A stretch of DNA of 64,000 nucleotides from positions 3,647,272 to 3,711,271 of the forward strand of contig OZ025876.1 in NCBI GenBank assembly GCA_964019415.1. The letters run 5' to 3'. A program made the translations under genes and the position numbers. Source of the DNA: Ianthella basta. Taxonomy: Eukaryota > Porifera > Demospongiae > Verongiida > Ianthellidae. Positions 29,570 through 39,954 of this stretch are shown piece by piece. The notes under the pieces were generated by a model, which had not been told where the DNA came from, did not search any database, and saw only the letters and a program-made list of their open reading frames with translations. Position 1 is the first letter of the stretch; every line of letters begins with the position of its first letter.

Positions 29570-31541
29570 ATGGCCGCAATTCCGCCGAAGCTCGACGAGC
29601 AAGCTGCAATTGAAGAGCTTGTCCCGTCACAGCTGGGCACGAAGGAATAGTATGTGGTTAGCATAAATAATTAGTGATTGGTCTTATCTGTACATTACTG
29701 TTAAGAGGAGAGGGGTGGTGGCAATCTTAGGGGTTTAACAGACTGTAGCTACATGCACTCTTCTGACAGGGTATACTACACAGTGGGCCTTTGTTACAGC
29801 GATTAACCTCTGAAATCTGCAAGGTTAACTTTGTGACCTAAGACTTATGATTCACTTTGCTATGGTGCGATGCTAAGTATAAATGGTTTACGTATCTTAT
29901 AAAATATTTGGTAATAATGCACCAGTTACTAGTGAGTGTTCTCTTTTGTAGTTGGGATGATGTTTACCAGCAAGAGCTAGAAGACTTCAGAGATAGTGGG
30001 GACACAGGTGAAGTGTGGTGAGTCAAGCATGGGGCTAATGCAAGCAACCTGTTTGACAAAGGCCACTTTTGGGAAGGGGGGGGGGGGGGGGGGACAATGA
30101 GATAATATTTGTTGTAGCCATAACTAATTTACTATGAATTTATCCCCAGTGGGGGCAGGGTTACTCAGAAGGCAAAGCCTATATGTGTGCTCCCCTATCC
30201 ACAATTAAACAGAGCACATTATAATAATTGTACAATGTCATGTGCCATATTCAATGCGATTGGATTAGGGTGACATACAATGACCAAGGAGTGAGTAGTA
30301 GCTAGTAGTAGTGGCCAATGTAAACAATTGCAAATAATTGCTGAAGTGACTTTTGAATGATAAGTAGACTAGTGCAGTAGAACAGTAATGTATGCATTAG
30401 AGAAAATCAACAGAATTAAAGTCAATATTAATTGCAAAAATTGTGTGGTGTAACTGTGCCAACATCTCCACTACATCATTTAAAATGGCGTTTATACTGA
30501 ATTCAATAAGCCCAAGCTTTTGGGTCGTATATTCTTGTGATAAACTAGTTACTACACGTCTCCGATGGCGTACGGCATCATTTACTGCATTCTCCCTCAA
30601 CCTCGTGCAGTAAATGCCATATGCCATTGGAGGCATATAGTAACTAGTTCATATCTATGTGTGTAAAGCAGTGTTGAACTTGCTTAGCAAATGCTGAGTT
30701 GCCTTCTTTTGCGCTGTAGGTTTGGCCACCAAGCCCAGAATCGTGTTGTGCAGTGGTTGGAGAAGAGTGTGGACAATGCGGCATCAGTGTTGGACATTGG
30801 CTGTGGAAATGGTGCACTGCTGGTGGCCTTGGTGAGACCATATTGACACTATGAGTCAGTGCACTGTTTGCTGCCAATCTGTTTGTGCTCATGAACTAAG
30901 CTGTGTAGCATTGAGAATTGTATTGTTGCTGGTGTTCTTTCATGTTCTTGGCAACAGGCTGAAAAGGGATTTGTCAACCTAATAGGGGTAGATTATGCAC
31001 AGTCGGCCATTGACCTTGCTCAAAGTGTTGCTAAGGAGGAGGGATACTCTATTTCTTTCACTGTAAGTGGTTGTGAGTGCTGCTATACACTACACTAATT
31101 TTGTGTGCAGAAATTGTGTCATATCTATTTTTACTGTCGAGCACGTGAGAGCATACCTCATTTGTTGGAAGTGAAGCACAGTGTATATATGTCTCAGCAG
31201 CCACATGCAGTTTGCCTCCATTGTAGGTAATGGATGTCTGCAGTGCAGAGCAGCCAGTTCTAAGGGGTGCACCCTTTGATGTATGTTTGGACAAAGGGAC
31301 ATATGATGCCATCAGTCTTACTGCAGATTCAAAGCTGAGGAGAGAGTGCTACACAGCTATGGTACAGCGACACCTGAAGGAAGGAGGGTTCTTTGTGATA
31401 GCATCTTGCAACTGGACGAAGCAAGAACTGATTCAGTTATTTCCATGCTTCAATTATGTGTCAGACATTCCAGCGCCCTCCATTTCGTTTGGAGGTAGAT
31501 CAGGGCAAACAGTAACGACAGTTGTGTTTGTAAAGTGCTAA
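29570..31541 (+). CDS. EEF1AKMT2: EEF1A lysine methyltransferase 2 (METTL10 family)
   Basis: Five exons, all with GT-AG borders and matching phases: 29570-29649, 29952-30017, 30720-30831, 30958-31062 and 31227-31541 (TAA). The start MAAIPPKLDEQAAIEEL leads into GTKEYWDDVYQQELEDF, the family N-terminal signature. The SAM-binding motif I is VLDIGCGNGALL (exon 3). Exon 5 has FDVCLDKGTYDAISL, the post-II motif, and the protein ends TVVFVKC. The family is a cytosolic seven-beta-strand methyltransferase that methylates a lysine of translation factor eEF1A. It is full length (about 225 residues) with no defect seen. It is divergent with UTP20 and lies 144 bp before the next plus-strand gene. Confidence 0.95.
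30076..30093. repeat. poly-G tract, 18 bp
   Basis: Uninterrupted G run in intron 2 of EEF1AKMT2. Confidence 0.95.
30543..30649 (+). repeat. 107-nt imperfect hairpin in EEF1AKMT2 intron 2
   Basis: The arm 30543-30589 (AACTAGTTACTACACGTCTC...) pairs with 30606-30649, about 44 positions with scattered mismatches and one small bulge. The loop is about 16 nt. Both tips are ACTAGT. The structure fits an intronic pre-miRNA-like hairpin or a small fold-back transposon. Sequence alone cannot separate these. Confidence 0.6.
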
Positions 31542-31685
31542 AGGTACTACACGTGGAAGGAAGAGCTAATGGTCGAGCGGTGCACCAATCGAGAAACCTG
31601 TACGTCTGCTGCGGCATGCGGGTGACGCGGGTCGCTCGCGCGGAAAGTAGCGTGCGCGCCGGGCTTGCAGCTGGCGCGGGAAGGG

Positions 31686-34600
31686 ATGAAGGAGAACGCC
31701 AAACTTGTGCTCCCAAAGATAGCTCCGTTCAATGAGGAGGACGAAAACGATGTTTCTGCTACGTTAAAGGAAGATGAGGAGTCGAAGACTCGCAGCCAAA
31801 GGAAAAGAGTAGGTTGGTTGCGCTCAGTGCGGTACACACGTGCGCGGACGACCAATTGCATGTACATGTACGAGCATGCATATCACAGTGTCAGCGTACC
31901 TATATACACTGGAGCTAGTGCTTCAGACTGATCGACAGGTGAATATGTATATGAGCAAGAGCTGTATAGATGTAGCTGTATAATAATCTCCCATGTGTAG
32001 AAAGCCAAGGTCAAGAGCCTGTCTGAGAACCTGCCACGCATCAATTCATCAGGTACGTTGAACCTGACTTGCCTGGGAGTGGGGGAGAGAGATACCAATG
32101 TACCAGGTACAAGGAAGGAGAACAGTGCCATGCAGCAGAATGCTGCCAATGGACCATCAGTGGTAAGCACAGTACCAAGCATGAGAGGCTGCACCACCAT
32201 GCATCAGATAGGCAGGCTCGAAATTTATTATCATGCATGCTCTTTGATCACTTACTGCATTTATGCAGAATGCAGCCATCAATCCCTTCTTGCCCAGCAA
32301 AATCTACAAGAGTATCAAAGTCACAGGACACAAGACAGTGTTTGACGGGGTATGTGTTTGCAGTAGGGACATCTACATGTACCATACATACAAATGTAAC
32401 AAATGCTGCTTCATTACTGTTCTGTATATTATGTATACGAAGGTTGATTTGGCACTGACAGAGGCACATCTAGCATGTGCCCAAAAGATGATGACATGGC
32501 CAGCAGTGCCTTGGATCTTCCGAAAAAGGAGAAGGGCTGGCACAGAAGACCTGGCCTGTCTGTTACTGATTACCAGAGCGCTGATGAGAACAAGAGTAAG
32601 TATCGTCTAAACTGACAGCCCAAGATACTTAAAGTACATGGGTATTTATAGGTGCAGTAATGTCACTGGGAGATGATGCTGTATGTCTCCATGTATATAC
32701 ATATGTTCCCTGCAGCTGCCCCGGGTTGCAATTGAAGGTTGGGTTCCAGGCACTGTGGCAATCCCAACTTTCCACTGCCAGAAGTGCCTGAACCATTGGA
32801 GAGCATATGGTGAACTGCCTCGGGAGTGTAAGGAGCCAGAAGAAACTGTCGAGGGGCCACCAATGTACATAACTGGCAAGGCCAACGTCGGGAAGAAGAT
32901 GTCAATTCAAAATGCATACACCACTAGAGGTAGTCCATTGCAGATGTGTATTGACGTCACAACAGGCAAGCAATCCAGAGCATCAGATGTTGATCTGGGA
33001 GCTCTGGACACAACTGATGAGGTGGATGCTGACACACTCTGGGACCTGAGACCTAATGACCTGGGCCACTGTGGCAGTGATGATTCTGTACTTGATGAAA
33101 ACATCCACTTTCTATCTCACAGTCACATGGCCACAGGTGGACATGGTACAGGTGGACATGGTACAGGTGGACATGGTACAGGTGGACATGGTACAGGTGG
33201 ACATGGTACAGGCGGATATGGTACAGGTGGACATGGTACAGGTGGACATGGTACAGGTGGACATGGCTCACTGGCATCGGACGCCACTGCAGCTCGGTTG
33301 CCTCCAATCATTGTACCATCCAATACCAGTGGAACCACACAAATGGTATGTGCAACTTCTGTGGCTAGGAGACACTCTCCGCTAGCTGACAGCTTTGAAG
33401 CACATGAAGGAGGTGACAGTGCTTCATCTGTAGCTGGGGGAGAGTCAGTGCTAGCTGACAGTCTTGAGATGCAAGGAGGTAATGACCATTTATCCATGCA
33501 TGGAAACAGTCATCACAAGCATGGTACCCATAAAAGTGGATCTTCTTCAGGGCAGGACAGTAGAGCAAGTGATCATGCGTCAAGTGCCGTGGCACAGGAC
33601 TGTACTGAACAGCATGGAGGCAGGATGGTCAAGGACGGGCAGGGCATACTGACAGACAGCTGTATGAGTGGGTTATATGGTGAAAGCAGTGTTGGTAGAG
33701 CTGTGGGTTGCAGGGGTGATGATGAGCCCACAAACAGTAGTAGTAGAGAATACATTGAAACCAGTGATTTAATGCCTTATGGTACTGTCCAAAAGCAGGC
33801 TACAAAGTCTCTGCACCCTCAGCAAGGGTCAGGCTATGGAGACAAGAGATCTAGTGACAGGAAAGGTGGAGTTGGGACCATGAAATGCAATGGTACATCC
33901 CCTGGCAGTAATACTGCATCACTGAGCACAGCAGACGCAAACAGATCATCTGCTCTGGCAGAAGGTGAAGGTCTAATGGGTCCTACTGTGAATGGGAATG
34001 AATGCAGCAGCAACAGAGATGAACAATTGTTGCACACAAACTCAACTGTTCTTTCCCCCAAACCTCTTGATGATAAATCAACTTTCACTAGGAAACACAA
34101 GGGACCCAGTGGTGGCAGGAACGAGCAGAGTAAGAGATTAGAGGACCAGAATTGGCAGTCACCATCCTCGTCGCAATTGCGTTCCACTGCATTGCCAGTA
34201 GAGCCCAGTCACACTGCTGCTGGGGGCCCAGGCCATGGTAAGGCACCTGGGCAAGACCAGCCCAGGACACAAGAGAAGAAGGCAGTGCGCCAAGCAACAA
34301 TAAAGGAGAACGTAGAATATGTACCTGATAAAGTCAGAGTGGGTAAGAGGAAGAAAACACAGCTAAAGAAGAGTATCCGTCCCACTGAAAGCAGCCAAAC
34401 TACCTCTACCCAAGGGTCTGCAATGGACCGGAGGGGCTCCTATCTGCTGGCCCAGGCAGGCTCACAAACTGGGATGCACCAAATAGATACCTCAAAGCTG
34501 GAAGAGCAAAGGCAATCTGGAGCTAGTGTACCACAAGGCAGCACAGCTCCTCACGCCCTGCAGAATACCACAAAATCCAGAGATGTGAGCTTCCCGACAA

Positions 34601-35397
34601 AACACAACAGTAAGAACTTGGATGAGGTTGTTCACCAATCTCCTGCTCTTTACCAGAATAAAAGAAAACCATTGCTGGAAAATACAGATATCAATCCTTC
34701 TTCTTCAGGTGATGGTCATGGTCAAAGGATACCTAGTGGCTGGAGGGAAGGAGGGGATCCGCTGAAGGGACAGACATCAAGCAGGCTACTAGCAAGGGAT
34801 CAAGACATGATAGGGATTGATGCTTCCACTGACACTGCCGGCAGAGTGTCTTCAGCATCGAATGTCAAGGGCCATGGCAGGAACTTGCCATTCACTTATG
34901 GGACTGATTCTGAGTCTAGTGCCATGCACAAGTTTCTACAGCAACAGTCGCAGGCATTAGATAGCACTGCCAGGAGACCAAGCAGCAATGCAGGGCAGTC
35001 CAATGCATCGAAGGACCGGTGCCCCTCAAGGGGTAAGGCTGCAGGTGGGACACAGATAGAGCTCAGTGCAACAGGGACAGCTAGCACATGTGAGTCAGAA
35101 GGTACTACCACTGTTCAAGCAGAGGTAAAGGTGTCTAATGGTATCAGCTCTGAAGCACCACTTGGGACCATCAGTGAAGCGAGTGATGGGGATGAGGCCC
35201 TTGCTGAACTAGAGTACTATAGCAGTGTCCGCCCATCTGGCTTCAACCTCACGTCCATGATGAACTTTACTACACGATCTTTCACATACTCAATGTTCCC
35301 AATGTCCAAACAGCACAAGGAGTTGTACAATGCCACACACACTACAGCTAATACTACCAGCAGGCGGCAGATAAAGAGAACTGCAGTGAAATCATAA
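31686..35397 (+). CDS. unrecognised low-complexity protein with GGHGT repeat
   Basis: Probable multi-exon gene. Exon 1 (31686-31808) starts MKENAKLVLPKIAPFNEED. The next exon (from 32002 to about 32162) reads KAKVKSLSENLPRINSSG and ends at GTAAGC. A third begins at 32269 with NAAINPFLPSKIYKSIK. A further exon near 32460-32595 is open in two frames and its borders are uncertain. The last exon (about 32730-35397) encodes roughly 890 residues. It has one short Cys-containing stretch (IPTFHCQKCLNHW), then Ser/Gly/Thr-rich, probably disordered sequence with nine GGHGT units, and a more ordered C-terminus (YYSSVRPSGFNLTSMMNFTT). I do not recognise a family. It lies 144 bp downstream of EEF1AKMT2 and ends 125 bp from the convergent DALRD3. 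Confidence 0.75.
33133..33268 (+). repeat. 15-bp coding minisatellite (GGHGT)n
   Basis: About nine tandem copies of GGTGGACATGGTACA inside the last exon of the unrecognised gene, one copy with Tyr for His. The frame is kept throughout. Copy number is likely variable between individuals. Confidence 0.95.
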
Positions 35398-35522
35398 GTT
35401 AACAATACAGAATATTGTACGTATACATACATACGTACGGACATGCATACAGATACATGTACGTATGATGTCAAACACTTGTATTCACAAATGTATCCTG
35501 CAATCCTGTCATGCATGAGTCA

Positions 35523-38503
35523 TTATAGCTTCTCCAGAGGTTCAATGCCAAGTAAATGCAATGCATTGTACATGACCTGCATGAGGTTTGAACAGACAGT
35601 AAGGTTGACATCCATGTCTCTTGGAAGTTAGTTACTCAATGCATGTACATACAAGGGGAGCATGTCATTTGGATGACTGTGCAAACTACTATTTACTAGT
35701 AAGTATAGTGTACATCCACATGCATGCATGCAGGGCACACCTGTCTGATGGCCAATAGCAGGTAGATTCTGGAATGAATCAATGGGAACAGATGAGGCTG
35801 AGGGTCCTGCAACAGAATTAGGATAATATCATGCAATACACAGAGTGCACTGCATGTTTGTATGTATACCTATGTATCAATAAAGTTGGCAGCATATGTA
35901 TACAATGCGTGCAGATACTGTCAAGCCTTCAATATGTTCCTAGATGACTGTAGAACTCACCATTAGTACACGAACCTTGCTGTAGTAAACACTATAATCT
36001 GATGAGAGCTGAAGCAGAAAACTGCACAACTACGTATACAGATGAATACTTGAAGTACCACTCAGACATACAACATACTACATGTTTATTTTACAGTATA
36101 ATATCCAACCTAGCTGATATACCTTGTTCACTTTGGGGACTATACGAAAAGCCCCACCACACACAGAGGAGGCCATCTCGCTGATTAGTGCAGGAAACTG
36201 TAAGACGTACTTGAACAGCAGGCACCATTCAGCCTGACAGCATAAAGAAACAGTATTTGGTTCCACCACCTCTCACACAGCTATTCACAATTCCCATACA
36301 TGTGTATACACCCTATGTAGCTACTGCAAACCAGCTAACCTCTTCTTTAAGCAAAGAGAAATCCATGCTGTCCACCAGTGGAAGGGCTGGGTACATACCT
36401 AAGTACAGGGCGATAGAGTAACCCACTCCAGCTTGAAACCACTCATATACAGTAACTAGTACTATGACTACAGAACAATGACCATACTATGCATGCATCC
36501 TCAAGTAAGCCAATTAAAACAATTTCCACAGCACCTCCTAGCCAGCACTGGGCACCATTGTATGGCTGCAGGAAATACATACTATCCAATGCGTGAATGC
36601 TGGTACTAATGAATGCTATATTATATTTATGTGCAAGTATACCCCTACACAAAGTGTCCTCCTGGATGTCTACTCTCTATACTGACCCATGTATATTGTA
36701 CCTACCTGAAGCTACTGCCTTGTCAAAATTGGCCAACACTGTACACATTCTAGCGTAATTGTACAGCACAAAGCTCCCCGGTGCCTTGCACTGGCTGCCA
36801 TCGACCGCAGCTCCCAAGGACAATTTCACTGGAGAGTTGAGCTCTGTTGCTAGTAGCTCAAATCGAATCACAGCATCAGTCATAGTGGAAGCAGTATGCT
36901 CCAAGGGCGAGTCTGCAAGCAGCATTGTGTGTGCAGTGCGAAGGGAGATACACAGACACTTTGTGCATGGCCCAGGGCCACATTGGATGAGAGAGCATAC
37001 CTGTTGGCACATCCCCACTCTTGACTGCACATGCTACCTCCATTTGCTTCAGACGCATTCTACCAAGCAAGCAAGCAGTGACAGTGAAAGAGGATTAGTA
37101 TGAAGTCCGATGCTGAGACAGATACACCCATGTATGCAGTGCTACACTGTTACCTGTATAGTGAGGAAAACAGTGCATCAGATGATCCTGTGGTGTTATC
37201 CCTGACACCGCAGTGGGCTACCAGATGCTAGTCACATACAAAGGGAGGAAACATCACGCATCTCTTCAAGGCTGCCAGTTGACCATGCATGTACGGCAGT
37301 TGTGCACAGCTCACATGGTTCAAGAGCAGCTGTGTGTCTTGACATAGTGCAACAGCAAGGCTCTTTTGTACAAAGTGGCTGGTCCCATGGCTACAGACGT
37401 GCAAGCATCTATGCTTAACATGGCACCTGGGGCTCAGCACTGCAGCTAGCCTCAAACCATACTCTGCTTCACTTGTCAGATTACCAGAAGGGGTAATAGC
37501 TGGGAGGGTGAGTACAGACTGCACATGTACAATACATCCCAGCCATCTGTCCCTTACAGTGACTTGACACCTACTTTGAAATTTTCGGATGTCCAAGCTG
37601 ATTCCACTTTTGCCTTCTGCACAGGGATGAATAAAACTGAAGCAAGCAATAGGCAGACATAAATCATGCAAGGGTAGCTCACGCAGTGCCTCATAGTTCC
37701 TGACCACATCTTCTATATCAACACATGCTGGAAGCTTGGCTGCACAGTCATCTTTGATCTGTCCGAGATCAACAGTTTTAAAGCTAGCCCTTACAGGCAT
37801 ATGAACGGGAACCTACATTACATGCACATAGGCAGTGTGGATAGTAGCAGCAATTCATCAACAGCAGTCCTGTGGGTACATAACATTCTTGAACTGAACC
37901 ATTTACCTTTGCACTTGTGACCAATGTTGCCTTTTGTCCTGTGTGCTTTAGAAGATGAGCTAGCAAACCTGCCAGCACTTCACTTCTTACTGTAGCACAT
38001 GTCTGACTTTCAATGCCACATTGAGTGTGCTCCGCATGTGGTGAACCATGCAGAAACACCAGTATATCCGCTTCAGCCTCAGAGCCAGGAGTCGAGCTTT
38101 CCTCAGTACATGTGGACGCGAAGCCGTAACGCGCCCCAGCTCTGAGCACCTTGGCTATGCAGGTGGCACTCACCATCTGCTTGTCTAAGAAAGCAGCAAC
38201 GTGGCCCGCAGGAGTGACAGCAAATGACTGAAAGAAGTTGGGTTTGACCTTTAAGCGACAAAGTTTCTCTACGATTGCCTTAGCAGTCTCTCTATGCTCG
38301 TGCGGTTGGTCTTCGCCATCGATTGCTTTTCTAATCGCAACAGTACTAGTCGCCACTATGAGAAGGTCCCCTTGCTTTAAACGTGTACTGGCCCTCGCGC
38401 GAATGCACTGGCAGTTGACCAATCTTTCATCCTGATTTACAGCACTAACAAAGAGATCTTTCAGTAAACTGAATAAATCTACTATGGCGTGCTTTTCGGC
38501 CAT
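35523..38503 (-). CDS. DALRD3: DALR anticodon-binding domain protein 3
   Basis: Start ATG at 38503 (MAEKHAIVDLFSLLKDLF). Exon 1 ends at 37907 (GTAAAT), exon 2 runs 37812-37240 and several smaller exons follow. The C-terminal exons read DPQPHLFPLIHSRIYLLL (about 35810) and VMYNALHLLGIEPLEKL with TAA at 35523-35525. The DALR-like helical domain near 36860-36700 contains VIRFELLATELNSPVKL and GSFVLYNYARM, close to the vertebrate protein. DALRD3 lacks a synthetase catalytic core and works as partner of METTL2 for m3C in certain arginine tRNAs. This gene is full length. It is convergent with the gene on its left and in tandem with the KLF gene on its right. The start codon lies in AAAATGGCC. Confidence 0.92.
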
Positions 38504-38781
38504 TTTGCTTTAAGGCGGGTACTTTCCCCGTTTACACGCCGAGCGTACACAAAAATTGCAAAATCCAATCAATAATCAATTATTTTCACACAAACACAAA
38601 CGTACAAAAGATAGGAAAGAACAATTAAACACAAGTGATACAAATGGCTCAGGAAATTCTGGTCCAGTGAGAAGGATAAATGAGAGAGGTCGCGTGATGA
38701 GAGACTGAGTTACAATGTAAAGTGATACGGGAAGCCATAGATAACATTCATTCTGAGTGTGAGTTGTAATGTGGTAGTAAG

Positions 38782-39687
38782 CTATGCTGATGAGAAAGAT
38801 GCTTCTGATGAATCCGATGATGGTGAAGCCATGGGTGAGGGGCAGTAGCTGGGAGAAAGGGGGTCCTCTAGACTCTGCAGAGACTGTAGGCGCTTCCTGG
38901 GGTGAGGGACTGTGCTTCTAGACTTCTTCTCCTTGGTCTTCTTGGGTTTGGAGTGAATCTTGATGTGCTTTGAGAGGTGATCAGATCTGGAAAATTTCTT
39001 GTTGCAGATCACACAGTTGTATGGCTTGTAGCCTGTGTGCGAGCGCTCATGCCTTGCAAGCTCGTCCGATCTGGAAAATCGCCAGCTACAGCCCGGCCAC
39101 TGACAGACGAAGGGTCTTTCCCCAGTGTGCCTCCGTAAGTGCGCTCTAAGATGGGAGTTCTTGGCATAGGTCTTGCCACAATCCGGATAGGGACAGAGGA
39201 AGGCCCTGGGCGCGTCGTCGTGCAGTGGCATATCAAACTCGCTCTTCACTCGTCTGCGGATTGTCCTGATACGAGTCACTCCTGCTCTCTTGCGCCTTGG
39301 GGTGGATCTAGGGTGTATTTGCTTCACTGGCGTTCCCTCCGTCTGCGGTGCAGTGGTAGTCTTGACCCAGTCAAGCGCGCTGCTGTCCTTCACTCCCCAA
39401 GCGTCGCTGGACACGGTAGTGGTCGGCGCAACACTCGCAATCCCACTCTCTGGTGGCCCCAAGTATGGATCGAGCAATCCGTCAAAGAGAGATGAATCAA
39501 AGTTCATATCTACGGAAAATGGTAGCTCGTGGGGACATGGCGCAGTTGAGTTCAGATTCGGGTCATCCTCGCTCGCGCAGCAAATTAAGCAGACTTTCTT
39601 AGATCCTTGGTTAAACGCGACTCCAGGGTAGCTGACATATTGACAGGAGGGGTAGGCAGCCACCTCGTACGTCGTACACACATCCAT
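38782..39687 (-). CDS. Krueppel-like factor (three C2H2 zinc fingers), intronless
   Basis: Single open frame of 301 residues. The N-terminal 160 residues are acidic and Ser/Thr-rich (for example [13 protein letters not shown]), a likely transactivation region, followed by a basic stretch ([17 protein letters not shown]) typical of a nuclear signal. Three fingers follow: [40 protein letters not shown] and [20 protein letters not shown], joined by TGERPF and TGYKPY linkers. Contact residues and spacing fit the KLF class that binds CACCC/GC boxes. No buttonhead box is seen, so it is not an Sp factor. The tail is Ser/Pro-rich. Assignment to a numbered KLF is not possible from sequence alone. The gene may be a single-exon gene or a retrogene. 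Confidence 0.95.
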   Translation of the reverse strand: MDVCTTYEVAAYPSCQYVSYPGVAFNQGSKKVCLICCASEDDPNLNSTAPCPHELPFSVDMNFDSSLFDGLLDPYLGPPESGIASVAPTTTVSSDAWGVKDSSALDWVKTTTAPQTEGTPVKQIHPRSTPRRKRAGVTRIRTIRRRVKSEFDMPLHDDAPRAFLCPYPDCGKTYAKNSHLRAHLRRHTGERPFVCQWPGCSWRFSRSDELARHERSHTGYKPYNCVICNKKFSRSDHLSKHIKIHSKPKKTKEKKSRSTVPHPRKRLQSLQSLEDPLSPSYCPSPMASPSSDSSEASFSSA

Positions 39688-39954
39688 CCTCTGCTCCCGC
39701 GTTCAGTGCTGCTAGCAGTGCAGATGCGTATTTGAAGAGCACACACAGATAATAACGATATTCATAGATTCCCATCCACCAATCAGATGGCTGCGCTGTT
39801 GACCTATTTACAATGGTATGTACTTGTCCCGCCCAAGCAAAATATGAATTTCATTTACTGCGCAGTCCATCCCGCCCAAGGTTGTGCTTGATTGAGGAAA
39901 CATTGTGAAGAGGGCATAAAGTAAACTGCTGTGGAATATATCATATAGCTGGAG
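39688..39954 (-). promoter_or_regulatory. putative KLF promoter with paired GC boxes and a CCAAT box
   Basis: The 267-bp space between the KLF start and the GPKOW stop contains TCCCGCCCAAG twice (39827-39837 and 39870-39880) and CCAATCAG at 39779-39786. The GC boxes are the kind bound by Sp/KLF or E2F factors, so feedback by the KLF itself is possible. No TATA box is evident. Confidence 0.5.

Noticed and set aside
33133..33268. Tandem repeat that could be mistaken for a CRISPR array
   Set aside because: Units are contiguous, in frame and without spacers, in a eukaryotic coding exon.
33053..33497. Antisense and shifted ORFs with HVHLYHVHLY or PPVPCPPVPC repeats
   Set aside because: Shadows of the 15-bp GGHGT minisatellite in the real frame.
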